Below are positions 9,753-18,535 of a stretch of DNA of 64,000 nt, in pieces. This DNA comes from Bacteroidetes bacterium CG2_30_33_31 (lineage in GTDB: Bacteria; Bacteroidota; Bacteroidia; Bacteroidales; UBA1556): assembly GCA_001872625.1 (NCBI GenBank), contig MNXP01000021.1, forward strand, positions 1-64,000. Direction: 5' to 3'. Numbering within the stretch: the first letter of the stretch is position 1; every line of letters begins with the position of its first letter. The notes below the pieces were generated by a model, which had not been told where the DNA came from, searched no databases, and saw only the letters and a program-made list of their open reading frames with translations. The position numbers were made by a program, and so were the translations under genes.

Positions 9753-11024
9753 TTAATCGATAAATTCAAAACCTGTGTAAGGCACTAAAAGCTTTGGAAT
9801 TCTGATACGGTTTTCTTCTTGATTATTTTCAAGCAAGGCAGCTACAATTCTTGGTAAAGCAAGAGCGCTTCCATTTAATGTATGAGCTAAGGCCTTTTTC
9901 CCATTTTCATCATTGAATCTAAGTTTTAGTCTATTAGCTTGATAACTCTCAAAATTTGAAACAGAGCTAACTTCTAACCAACGTTTTTGTGCGGCAGAAA
10001 ATACTTCCATATCATAAGTTAGGGCTGAAGTAAAACTTAAATCGCCTCCACAAAGTCTAAGAACTCTATAAGGCAATTCCAAATCTACCAAAAGTGATTG
10101 AACATAAGTGCTCATTTCTTCCAATCTAATATAAGATTTTTCTGGATGCTCAATTACCACAATTTCTACTTTATCAAATTGGTGAAGTCGATTTAATCCA
10201 CGAACATCTTTACCATAGGAGCCAGCTTCTCTACGAAAACATGCTGAGTAAGCTGTATTTCTGATAGGTAAATCATTCATTTCCACAATAGTATTTCTGT
10301 AGATATTTGTAACTGGAACTTCAGCGGTCGGGATTAAATAATATCCATCTTCGTTGGTAAAGTACATTTGACTGTCCTTATCTGGCAGTTGACCAGTACC
10401 ATAGCCGCTTGCTTCATTTACCATGTATGGTGGCTGAATTTCGCGATAACCAGCAGCAGTAGCTCTATCTAAAAAGAAGTTGATAAGTGCTCTTTGAAGT
10501 CGAGCCCCTTTGCCTTTATATACTGGAAATCCAGCGCCAGTAATTTTATTGCCCAATTCAAAGTCAATAATATCGTATTTAGATGCTAATTCCCAATGAG
10601 GCAAAGCAGTTTTGGAAAGAAGTGGAATTTCACCCTTGCTGAGTACAATTTCGTTATCGGTTTCGGATTTGCCTTTAGGAACTGAAATGTGCGGTACATT
10701 AGGAATCACTAAGAGTTTGTTTACAAGCTCATTCGACACAGAATTTAAAGTTTCATTTAGGACTTTAGATCTTTCTTTAAATTCTCCAGTTTTAAATTTT
10801 GCTTTGCCAGCCTGCTCAATTTTACCACTTTTATAAAGCATGCCAATTTCCTTAGAAATTTTATTGCTTTCTGCTAAGATGTCGTCAAGTTCTTTCTGAA
10901 TATTTTTGCGCTTGTTGTCAAGGCTCAAAATTTCTTTGAAAATTTTATTTGCATCATAGTTTTTTACTGCCAGAAGTTTGATGTATTCTTCTAAATTTTG
11001 CCTGATATTATTTACTGTAAGCAT
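9753..11024 (-). CDS. serS: Serine--tRNA ligase
   Basis: A 423-residue class II aminoacyl-tRNA synthetase that charges tRNA-Ser. The N-terminal long coiled coil (about 30-105) that grips the tRNA extra arm is visible. The catalytic domain shows YREIQPPYMVN (motif 1), TAYSACFRREAGSYGKD (motif 2, ATP/serine), EVSSVSNFESYQANRL and TLNGSALALPRIVAALLEN (motif 3). Length is normal. The TPR gene follows 2 bases downstream. Confidence 0.96.
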   Translation of the reverse strand: MLTVNNIRQNLEEYIKLLAVKNYDANKIFKEILSLDNKRKNIQKELDDILAESNKISKEIGMLYKSGKIEQAGKAKFKTGEFKERSKVLNETLNSVSNELVNKLLVIPNVPHISVPKGKSETDNEIVLSKGEIPLLSKTALPHWELASKYDIIDFELGNKITGAGFPVYKGKGARLQRALINFFLDRATAAGYREIQPPYMVNEASGYGTGQLPDKDSQMYFTNEDGYYLIPTAEVPVTNIYRNTIVEMNDLPIRNTAYSACFRREAGSYGKDVRGLNRLHQFDKVEIVVIEHPEKSYIRLEEMSTYVQSLLVDLELPYRVLRLCGGDLSFTSALTYDMEVFSAAQKRWLEVSSVSNFESYQANRLKLRFNDENGKKALAHTLNGSALALPRIVAALLENNQEENRIRIPKLLVPYTGFEFID

Positions 11025-11044
11025 TTTGTAATAATTTTAGCTTG

Positions 11045-11052
11045 CAAAAATA
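11045..11052 (-). promoter_or_regulatory. Possible -7 box (TATTTTTG) for serS
   Basis: Read on the minus strand this is TATTTTTG, a TAnnTTTG match, 20 bases before the serS ATG. A -33 TTTG at the right distance is not evident, so the call rests on the -7 element alone. Confidence 0.4.
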
Positions 11053-11222
11053 TCATAATTTCGGTTTGCTTTTTGGTTTAATAATAATATTGAGTGGTTA
11101 AAATATTATAAAAATAATTATACGATTTGGAATTTTGAGATATAAACCAAATTTGATTTTTATAAAAAAATTTAACTCACAATTAAGTCAAATAATAGCT
11201 TATAATGAAGTTATTAGTATTA

Positions 11223-12020
11223 TTATTTTGAAAATGAAAATACATTCCAACCATTTTCTGCAGCCACTTTTTGAGCTCCTTGATTCTGCATAATTCCACC
11301 ACCCCAGTAATTGAGGTCATATATATTTGGTTCTTTAAACCATTTTTCAAAATTCATCCTGATGTTGATATTAGTGGTTACTCCACCTGATATTGTGAAA
11401 GAACTTGATGGCAAACTTACGCGGAAGGAATTATCAATAAAGGGTAAAATGACATTGCCTAAGGAATCATAGTTTTGTCCAATTCCAAGATGGAACCCAA
11501 ATCCCGCTTTAATATTATTAACATCTAACCACTTGCCATTTAGCTTCATATAATGGTATCCTCCGCCAATTACATCTGGCCATGACATATCTTTTTCGGG
11601 AAAATTGACAAACATTCCAGTGATGTTTTTATCGCTGCTGATGCCAAAATGGAATGCTAAAGAGTCATAATCTCCTATGTTAATGTCATCATAAACATTC
11701 CAAACTAAACTACTTGGAATCTGAGAATCAATGTAATGATAGTCAACCCAGCCTTTTATCATTGTAGAATTGCCGCCATGTTTATACAAAGTAACATCGC
11801 TAATAAAATATTGAACATCACTAACAAGATAATGATTGCCAGCCGCATTTATATAAATCATAGTATCAAAAATTGCTGGTGAGCCATCTACGTAGTTTTG
11901 GAAATTAATTTGTAATTTTCCTGTTGTAGGGTCGTTATTAACAACTGTTTTTTTGCAGGATACAAAAGTTAGACTTAAATAAGTAGCGGCTAATATTAAG
12001 GTAAAAAAGAGTTTTTTCAT
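11223..12020 (-). CDS. MbnP-like copper-associated lipoprotein
   Basis: A 265-residue lipoprotein (lipobox LTFVSC, Cys about 22) of the MbnP family. After a beta-rich segment with LVSDVQYFISDVTLY comes the family block: an Asp-Met-Trp segment (EKDMSWPDVIGGGYHYMKL then GKW) followed by GFGFHLG. In characterised MbnP proteins a periplasmic copper site is built with help from an oxidised tryptophan made by the diheme partner MbnH. The partner gene lies directly upstream (10 bases) in the same transcript. I chose ATG 12020 (MKKLFF), which gives a normal signal peptide; ATG 12050 would overlap the upstream gene and add ten atypical residues. Copper binding here is inference from the family and from the neighbouring copper receptor. 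Confidence 0.78.
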   Translation of the reverse strand: MKKLFFTLILAATYLSLTFVSCKKTVVNNDPTTGKLQINFQNYVDGSPAIFDTMIYINAAGNHYLVSDVQYFISDVTLYKHGGNSTMIKGWVDYHYIDSQIPSSLVWNVYDDINIGDYDSLAFHFGISSDKNITGMFVNFPEKDMSWPDVIGGGYHYMKLNGKWLDVNNIKAGFGFHLGIGQNYDSLGNVILPFIDNSFRVSLPSSSFTISGGVTTNINIRMNFEKWFKEPNIYDLNYWGGGIMQNQGAQKVAAENGWNVFSFSK

Positions 12021-12030
12021 GGCAATACTT

Positions 12031-13134
12031 TTAAAGATGAATTTTTGCATAATTTGGATTATGAATGTAGGATGTGTCTGTAAGGCACAAAAGAAATGCT
12101 TTTAAATCGGCTTTCTGCTGAGGATTTAGTGCTGCACCATGACCGTAAGGAGGTCTAACTTTATGCATGAGTGGATGCGCATATTCAGAATATACCAAGC
12201 CTTCGCTGTAAAAATTTATTACTTCGTCCAAAGTTTTGAATCTGCCATCGTGCATATATGGTCCAGTCAATTCTACATTTCTTAATGTTGGAGCTTTATA
12301 TGCCCCAATATCATTGTGGTTTCCAGTAACAGAATACCTGTCTCCAATTCCATTAAAAGAGCTGTCCTTTGCATTATTGTAAAAAAGGTTAGTAGTCATA
12401 AGTGGATTTGATGGTTGCCCATGACAATGAAAGCAATCTGCACCACTTTCGGTAGTAAAAAGAACCATACCGTTTCTTTCAGAGTTAGTAAAATTATATT
12501 CTCCTCTTAGTACTTTATCCAATTTGGAATCGCTCGAAACCATTGAACGTACAAATTGGCCTATAGCTTTAGCAATCAACTCTTTGCTGATGACTTTTGT
12601 TCCAAAAGCGGCTTCAAACATAGCAGGATATTCTGGTACAGCCGACAAGGCAGCCACTACTTTTTCCCATGTAGAAGCGAATTCACTTTGAAGAGTTATG
12701 GCTCCATAAATATCTTCTTCAATTGATGATGCACCACCATTCCAGGCAAAAGTTCCAGGATTCCATGCAAGATTGATGTGAGGTAGCATTACATTATCTG
12801 TTTCTATTCCCATAACTCCAATTCCTTTTCCAGTGCCATTTTCAAAGGAATTAATTTGCTTATGGCAAGATGAACAGCTGAGGCCTTTGCCTTCATCTGC
12901 TCTACCTGAAAGGCGGTCATCATAATACAAATAATGGCCAAGTTTTACGCCTTCAACTGTCAAAGGATTGTTGGCAGGGATATTTACATTTGTTGGAAAA
13001 CCTTTTGGAATCACAAAATTATAAGGTGTTGGTGCTTTAATAGTTGTTACTGGCGGATCTTTCTTGCATGAATAAAATATATTTGTAGCAATTAAGAGTA
13101 ACAAAAACACTTTTTTATGCGAAATGCTTTTCAT
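12031..13134 (-). CDS. Diheme cytochrome c peroxidase / MauG-MbnH-type lipoprotein
   Basis: A 367-residue lipoprotein (lipobox FYSC, Cys about 23) with two CxxCH heme sites, CSSCH in the N-terminal half and CFHCH in the C-terminal half. It also carries the family segments LGHYLYYDDRLSG and ELTGPYMHDGRFKTLDEVI. The family includes di-heme peroxidases that reduce hydrogen peroxide and MauG/MbnH enzymes that oxidise residues in a partner protein. Being 10 bases upstream of an MbnP-like gene favours the MbnH role. The GPYMHDG methionine is, however, also what a true peroxidase carries, so both remain possible. It is divergent from a copper TonB receptor, which supports a copper locus. Confidence 0.82.
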   Translation of the reverse strand: MKSISHKKVFLLLLIATNIFYSCKKDPPVTTIKAPTPYNFVIPKGFPTNVNIPANNPLTVEGVKLGHYLYYDDRLSGRADEGKGLSCSSCHKQINSFENGTGKGIGVMGIETDNVMLPHINLAWNPGTFAWNGGASSIEEDIYGAITLQSEFASTWEKVVAALSAVPEYPAMFEAAFGTKVISKELIAKAIGQFVRSMVSSDSKLDKVLRGEYNFTNSERNGMVLFTTESGADCFHCHGQPSNPLMTTNLFYNNAKDSSFNGIGDRYSVTGNHNDIGAYKAPTLRNVELTGPYMHDGRFKTLDEVINFYSEGLVYSEYAHPLMHKVRPPYGHGAALNPQQKADLKAFLLCLTDTSYIHNPNYAKIHL

Positions 13135-13440
13135 AGATATTTATTTGAATGGTTGTTTAAATATGGATTGCGTTTTAGACACCAGAATCATATTTAAAGT
13201 TGCTTTTTGAAAATTCAATAAAATTGGTTTGTTTATATGCTAATATTAGATGCAAGAATAATTTAATTTAACTATTGAAGAGATCTCTCAAATATAATTT
13301 ATAAAAATATATTAATTTAAAGTATTAATATACAATATTATAATGTAAAAATAAAAATAAATTCTAAATAATTTATTTTATTATACAACTTATTAAATCA
13401 TTTTTTAGTCTTTGGGAATATCAATTAAAACCAGAAATTC
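13135..13440. other. 306-bp divergent intergenic region of the copper locus
   Basis: Very AT-rich and without a convincing reading frame. It contains a perfect 10-bp palindrome AGAGATCTCT (13279-13288). One base downstream of it begins a minus-strand TAnnTTTG match, TATATTTG (13289-13296), which could serve the peroxidase-MbnP pair. No clear -7 box was found for the receptor gene. The palindrome is a candidate operator; nothing else stands out. Confidence 0.4.
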
Positions 13441-15810
13441 ATGAACATAAAATTATTATTCTTTAGTTTTGGACTGCTTTTATTTTGGCAATTAGCAGCC
13501 TATGGACAAACTACAAATTTAAAGGGATTTGTAAAAGATTCAAAATCAAATCAATCTATTGATGGAGCTACGATTTATTTTCCAACCTTAAAATTAGGTT
13601 GTATCTCAGAATTGGATGGATTATATAAAGTTGATAATATACCTTTTGGAAAATACAAAGTGGTTGTAAAGCACATTGGCTACATTACATTGGGGAAAGA
13701 AATTGAAATCTCGAAAGCTAAAGAGAATAATATTGATTTTTCATTAGAAATGGAGGTCAAAGAATTATTAGGCATTGAGATTAAAAATGATTTGGACTTC
13801 AATCAAACTTTCATAAAAATCACAATAAAAAAATCCAATATTGAGGAAAATTCAGTGCGGGATATTGGAGAATTGCTAAGAACTATTCCAAATATTCAGG
13901 CAGTAAGAAAAGGAGGAGCCAATCTTGATCCAGTTATTCGGGGCTTTAAATTCGACCAGCTAAATGTGCAACTTGATAATGGAATGACGGTTGAGGGTGG
14001 ATGTCCAAACCGAATGGATCCTACAACTTCTCATGTGGAAGCGGAGGATATAGAATCTATTGAAGTGTTGAAAGGCCCTTTTACATTGCGCTATGGGCCT
14101 GTAATGGGAGGTGTTGTTAATCTTAATACTTTAAATCCACGGCCTTTCGACAAGTTTGAAATTCATGTTAAAGGAAATATTAGTTATGAAAGCAATTGGA
14201 ATGGTACTCGCCAACATTTTGCAGTATTGGGTGGTAATAAAAAGTTTTTTTTCACATTTACAGGAAACAATTCAGTTTATGGTGATTATGAAGATGGTGA
14301 AAACAATTCAGTTCCATCTTCTTTTCGAAAATTTGGAGTAACTGGTAAATTAGGATTTGCTATTAAAAAAAATCAAATAATCACTGCATCCTATTCTGAA
14401 TTTTATGCTCGAAATATTAGTTTTCCTACTTTACCAATGGATGAAAGAAAAGACAACACAAAACTTTATTCTTTGGACTATAAAGCAAGAAATATTTCTA
14501 AATTAATTGAAACCATCAACATTAAATCTTATTTTACCGATGTTGATCATACGATGGATAATTATGAGCGAAGTTCAAGTGATAGCATGGCTTCAGTTTC
14601 TCATATTCTTGCTACTCGTTTAGGTTATAGAGCTGAGATTGGCCTAAATGCTTTTACTGGTCACTTATTCGTTGGAACCGATTTTTACAAGATTAATAAA
14701 GATGGAGACAGAGTAAAGAATTTAATTATGCAAATGCCAACTTCTGCTGGTGTGGTACCTATTAAAGTTGAAGATCTTTGGAATAAAGCAGTAATTAATG
14801 ATTTTGGATTTTTTAGCGAATATACTAAGAGAAAAGGGAGTTGGGAATATGTTGGTGCAGTAAGAATTGATTATAATTCAGCTTTTTGTGATTCGATAAA
14901 CTTAAAAAATACAGCAGGTGCTTCCATATTAAGGGTTATTGCTGACAGTACAATTTCAAGCTATTTAAATTTTAGTTTTAGCCTTGGCGCTACAAAAATG
15001 TTGTCAGAAAAGATGAGCTTATGAGCATCTTTTGGTAGAGGAACAAGAAGTCCTAATATGATTGAAAGGTTTATTATACAGCTTCCAGTGAGTTTTGATA
15101 ACTTCGAATATATTGGAAACCCACTGTTAAAGCCTGAAACGAATAATGAGTTTGATTTGGTTCTCAAATATAAGGATTACAAATGGGGTGTCTTTGAGTT
15201 GACTGGATTCTATTCATTAGTAGAAAATTATATTGATGGTGTTTATTTGCCAAAATCTATAGTAAAACCTTTAACTGCTAAGGTTTACGGAGTAAAGAAA
15301 TTTGAAAATACTGGAACGGCAAGTTTGTATGGTTTTGAATATTCATATAAATCTCCTATTCAACATAAACTTCAGGGATTCCTAACTGCGGCTTATACTT
15401 TTGGAGTTCATAAGGAAGTTACTGTTTTAACTTTTGACGCCACCAATAATCCAATAAGCAGTCAAAAGGTTGAAAATGACCCTCTATCTGAAATTCCTCC
15501 TATGAATATTAATTTTGGAATTGTTTACGAACTGCTGAATGGTATCATCATTCCAAAAATTAATATGAGATATATGGCTAAGCAAAATAAAATATCTACA
15601 GCTCAATTCGAAATTCCTACTGATGCAGCTTCAGTATTAAATGTTTCTTTAACTTACAAGCAGAGTCAGGCATTAAGCATTGTTGGAGGTATCACCAATT
15701 TAATGAATAGCACTTATTATGAACATTTAAATAGAAGAATACTAGGAACATCCACTCGAATGTACGAACCAGGTAGAGTTTTTTATATCAATATGATTTT
15801 TAACTTATAG
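13441..15810 (+). pseudogene. OprC/NosA-type copper TonB-dependent receptor, interrupted by an in-frame TGA
   Basis: Outer-membrane receptor of about 789 residues if read through. It has a signal peptide (1-22), a CarboxypepD_reg-like beta domain (about 25-107), a plug (about 125-230, with IRGFKFDQLNVQLDNGM and EDIESIEVLKGP) and a barrel to the final FYINMIFNL. The plug carries Cys188-x3-Met192 (GGCPNRMDPTTSH). The barrel carries His370-x-Met372 (DVDHTMDNY). This matches the CxxxM-HxM copper site described for Pseudomonas OprC, with a similar spacing. Codon 528 (15022-15024) is TGA, between KMSL and ASFGRGTRSPNMIER, where this family normally has Arg. The same frame continues without any other change to a TAG at 15808-15810. 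So this is a single nonsense change: a young pseudogene, a polymorphism or a sequencing error. Confidence 0.85.
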
Positions 15811-15820
15811 CATTAAAATT

Positions 15821-16207
15821 ATGAAAAAAATATTATTATTCTTTGTTATCATTTTGTTGAGTCTTCAATCTTGCCAGAAAGAACCGACAATAAGAAAAGT
15901 CAAATATCAAATTAATGGGCTGAGCGATCCATACAAGATTGTATATTTTGATCAAAATGGAAATACAATAAAACAAAATATTACACCTTCGAGTAATAAA
16001 GTTTGGAAGTTGGAATACACCGCCCCAGAAGGCAAAGTGATGTATTTATATTTAGAATTTAAGGAAAACATAAGCAACAATATGGCATTTACAGCAGGAA
16101 TTTATGTAGATGGGAAAGCATACTCTCAGACTAAAAACTTTGATGTAAGTGTAGGTGATACGATATTTAAAATAAAAAGGTCTGGAATTGTGCCATTTAC
16201 AAATTAA
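15821..16207 (+). CDS. Small lipoprotein of unknown function
   Basis: A 128-residue lipoprotein (lipobox SLQSC, Cys about 17). The mature part looks like a single beta-sandwich: YQINGLSDPYKIVYFDQNGN, a central strand-rich stretch, then NFDVSVGDTIFKIKR. I do not recognise a family with confidence. It starts 10 bases after the copper receptor and is very likely co-transcribed, so it may be an accessory of that uptake system. No cysteine besides the lipidated one and no obvious His/Met metal motif is seen. Confidence 0.65.
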   Translation: MKKILLFFVIILLSLQSCQKEPTIRKVKYQINGLSDPYKIVYFDQNGNTIKQNITPSSNKVWKLEYTAPEGKVMYLYLEFKENISNNMAFTAGIYVDGKAYSQTKNFDVSVGDTIFKIKRSGIVPFTN

Positions 16208-16393
16208 ATATACTGTTGCTCCTGTTTTCTTTTAGAGTGCATTATTGGATTTTAAAAATTTTCATTAAATAACAGATTATATGATATTTATGATTTTTTA
16301 TTCAAAATTGTGCATTGTTTAAAATTAGATAGTTTTTTTATTCACTTGCTAAATTTGCAAAATTCTTTTCCTCTAAACCATTAAAGGTAGATT

Positions 16394-16828
16394 CTAATTA
16401 TAAATTCTCAAAATATTTCCATCAAAAGTGGCATTATATCTTTTCATTGGCACTGTTGCCGGGCCTGAAATTATTGAACCATCGAGTATCACAAATTGAG
16501 ATTTGCAAACTGTATCCGTAACAGTTAGGTTGCTTAAATCCATTTCCAAACGCGAATTGGCTACATAAGGATCATAAGGACAAGTGCGATCGTAGGCTAC
16601 AAACTCATCTGCACTTATTCTATAAACCAAAATTCCTTTGTAGCCTCCGGTTAAATAAACCCAGCCTCCAACAGTGCTGAGCTGCACATAGATAGTTGAA
16701 TTAATATCGAGATATAAATCTACTGCTACATTTGGAATTGTTTGATTCTGATTTGGTTTATCGCATGATATTACTAAAATCATTGTACACGAAATCAAAA
16801 GAAATAATATAAATTTTAGCATTTTCAT
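16394..16828 (-). CDS. Rieske-like lipoprotein lacking the [2Fe-2S] ligands
   Basis: A 144-residue lipoprotein (lipobox ILVISC, Cys 22). The layout matches the small Rieske-fold lipoproteins of Bacteroidota: ILVYRISADEFVAYDRTCPYD, a second cysteine strand (CKSQFVILDGSIISGPA), then PMKRYNATFDGNILRIYN. In a working Rieske protein the two loops carry C-x-H and C-x-x-H. Here they read CPYD and CKSQF, with no histidine in either loop, so a normal cluster cannot form. It may be a structural or redox-inactive paralog, or may bind something else. It stands alone, with a minus-strand TACATTTG box at 16837-16844. Confidence 0.65.
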   Translation of the reverse strand: MKMLKFILFLLISCTMILVISCDKPNQNQTIPNVAVDLYLDINSTIYVQLSTVGGWVYLTGGYKGILVYRISADEFVAYDRTCPYDPYVANSRLEMDLSNLTVTDTVCKSQFVILDGSIISGPATVPMKRYNATFDGNILRIYN

Positions 16829-16836
16829 AGTGTCTG

Positions 16837-16844
16837 CAAATGTA
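16837..16844 (-). promoter_or_regulatory. Possible -7 box (TACATTTG) for the Rieske-like gene
   Basis: The minus strand reads TACATTTG, a TAnnTTTG match, 8 bases upstream of the ATG at 16828. A transcript from here would have only a few bases of leader. Confidence 0.35.
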
Positions 16845-16959
16845 AGATATTTTATATCTTTAGGTTAAACGAAAAAATTAGTATATTATTTCCAATTAAA
16901 TTTTAAAGAAGCCAAAGATTTCAAGAATCAGAAATATTTTTTCTGTTGAATTAAAATCT

Positions 16960-17562
16960 TCAGAAATCAAATTTCAATTGCCGTTTTAAGTGAAAAGTTT
17001 TGCGATGATGGTTACAAAACCCAAATTCATCAATGGCCGCTACATGTGCTTTTGTTCCATAACCTTTGTTATTATCCCAATGGTATATGGGAAAATCGAG
17101 ATGTAAATTTTTCATAATTTCATCTCTACAAGTTTTTGCAAGAATGGATGCAGCTGCAATTGACATATATTTTCCATCGCCTTTTACTATGGTAGTATAT
17201 GGAATATTTTTGTAAGGCTTAAATTTATTACCATCGATTAAAATTTGTTCAGGGCAGATTGAAAGTTTTTCTAAAGCAATATGCATTGCAAGAATAGAGG
17301 CATTGAGTATATTAATTTTGTCTATTTCTTCAACGCTTACAATGCCTATTCCATAGGAAAGAGCATTGTCTTCAATAATTGTTTTTAGTAAAAGTCGATT
17401 TTTCTCAGTCAATTTTTTGCTGTCATCAAGTATTTGATTTTCAAAATTCTTTGGAAGAATCACAGCAGCAGCTACTACGGGCCCTGCAAGACAACCGCGG
17501 CCAGCTTCATCGCAACCTGCTTCTAATAATTCCGAAAAAAGCCATGGTTTTAGCATTATCAA
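16960..17562 (-). CDS. rnhB: Ribonuclease HII
   Basis: A 200-residue RNase HII, which removes RNA from RNA-DNA hybrids and single ribonucleotides from DNA. The N-terminal catalytic motif is GCDEAGRGCLAGPVVAAAV, with Asp18-Glu19. Further family segments are DDSKKLTEKNR, VKGDGKYMSIAAASILAKTCRD and YGTKAHVAAIDEFGFCNHHRKTF. The start overlaps the stop of the upstream membrane-protein gene by 4 bases, so it is the last gene of the upp-purD operon. Confidence 0.94.
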   Translation of the reverse strand: MIMLKPWLFSELLEAGCDEAGRGCLAGPVVAAAVILPKNFENQILDDSKKLTEKNRLLLKTIIEDNALSYGIGIVSVEEIDKINILNASILAMHIALEKLSICPEQILIDGNKFKPYKNIPYTTIVKGDGKYMSIAAASILAKTCRDEIMKNLHLDFPIYHWDNNKGYGTKAHVAAIDEFGFCNHHRKTFHLKRQLKFDF

Positions 17563-18530
17563 AAATAAAAATATACTGATGAGATTATGTATATCGAAAA
17601 AATAATATCTAAATATAAGGTCTTCTTAAAATATTGTAGCCCAATTCCTATAATTGCAGATATTGAGGGAATTAGCAAAATTATATTAATACTATTTGCT
17701 GCTTTGGAGAAGAAAGTTATGTAGGTGGTGATTAATAAAAATGCAATTGTGAGAGATATTATTGACCTGATGTGAATTAATCTATTTGCATAATTATTTA
17801 TAACTTTCCATATAGAGAGTAAAAATAAAATAAGAGTAAATATTGAAGAAATTAAGTTGTTGATGTTTAATGTTTCATATTTAAAATGAAAGTTGAGTAA
17901 TTCAGTGGCGAAAATGCTTTTAAATGTGAGATTATTGCCTATTAAAAAATAATAGACATAAAGGTAGATATAAGGTAACGACCACATTAATAAAGTAATT
18001 AAAATTAATTTGAATTTGAATTGTCGTAGCAATAATAATGCTATTGGAAGATAAATTACTAAGATATAAAGTGGTTTATAAATCAGAGAAGAAAGGCTAA
18101 AAAGAATTGCAAGATTTATCAAGTCGGGTATTTTGAATTCCTGTAGAGAAGCCTCAAAAAGCAAGAAGATAGCGTAAAGTAATGTGAGAAAACCTAAAAG
18201 TTGGGAGCTTAAATTCCATAATTCAGGGAAAGCACATAGGATAAGTAAATAAGCAAAAAGAATAGAGAAATTATTTCGCGGAAGTAGAGCGAATTTTTTA
18301 TAAAGTTCATTCAAGAATATTCCAATAAATAGTAAGGGAAAGAATGTAAATATTTGTGAAATGATGATACTGCTGCCGATAAAATAGATTATAAAATTGT
18401 ACAGAAGCCCGTCGGAGGCTGATTTAATAATCATAAAATCATTTCTTAAGAAAAGTGATATAAAAATAATGCTAATAAATATTAAGAAAAATATTTGATT
18501 ACCAGTGCTTTTTATAAAATGTTTAATCAA
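17559..18530 (-). CDS. Multi-pass inner-membrane protein (possibly DUF6427 family)
   Basis: A 323-residue very hydrophobic protein with roughly eight to ten transmembrane helices, and short loops with almost no conserved polar motif. It starts FIKSTGNQIFFLIFISIIFI and ends in another helix (IIFSIYIISSVYFYF). The size and position between purD and other housekeeping genes resemble the Bacteroidota DUF6427 proteins, but I assign that only tentatively. It lies 5 bases after purD and overlaps rnhB by 4 bases. No function is proposed. Confidence 0.6.
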   Translation of the reverse strand: MIKHFIKSTGNQIFFLIFISIIFISLFLRNDFMIIKSASDGLLYNFIIYFIGSSIIISQIFTFFPLLFIGIFLNELYKKFALLPRNNFSILFAYLLILCAFPELWNLSSQLLGFLTLLYAIFLLFEASLQEFKIPDLINLAILFSLSSLIYKPLYILVIYLPIALLLLRQFKFKLILITLLMWSLPYIYLYVYYFLIGNNLTFKSIFATELLNFHFKYETLNINNLISSIFTLILFLLSIWKVINNYANRLIHIRSIISLTIAFLLITTYITFFSKAANSINIILLIPSISAIIGIGLQYFKKTLYLDIIFSIYIISSVYFYF

Positions 18531-18535
18531 TTTAT

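Noticed and set aside
15022-15024. TGA in the copper receptor as a recoded sense codon
   Set aside because: TGA ends other genes normally here (for example rnhB at 16960-16962 and the DUF819 gene at 53617-53619), no selenocysteine-like context is visible, and the family residue is Arg.
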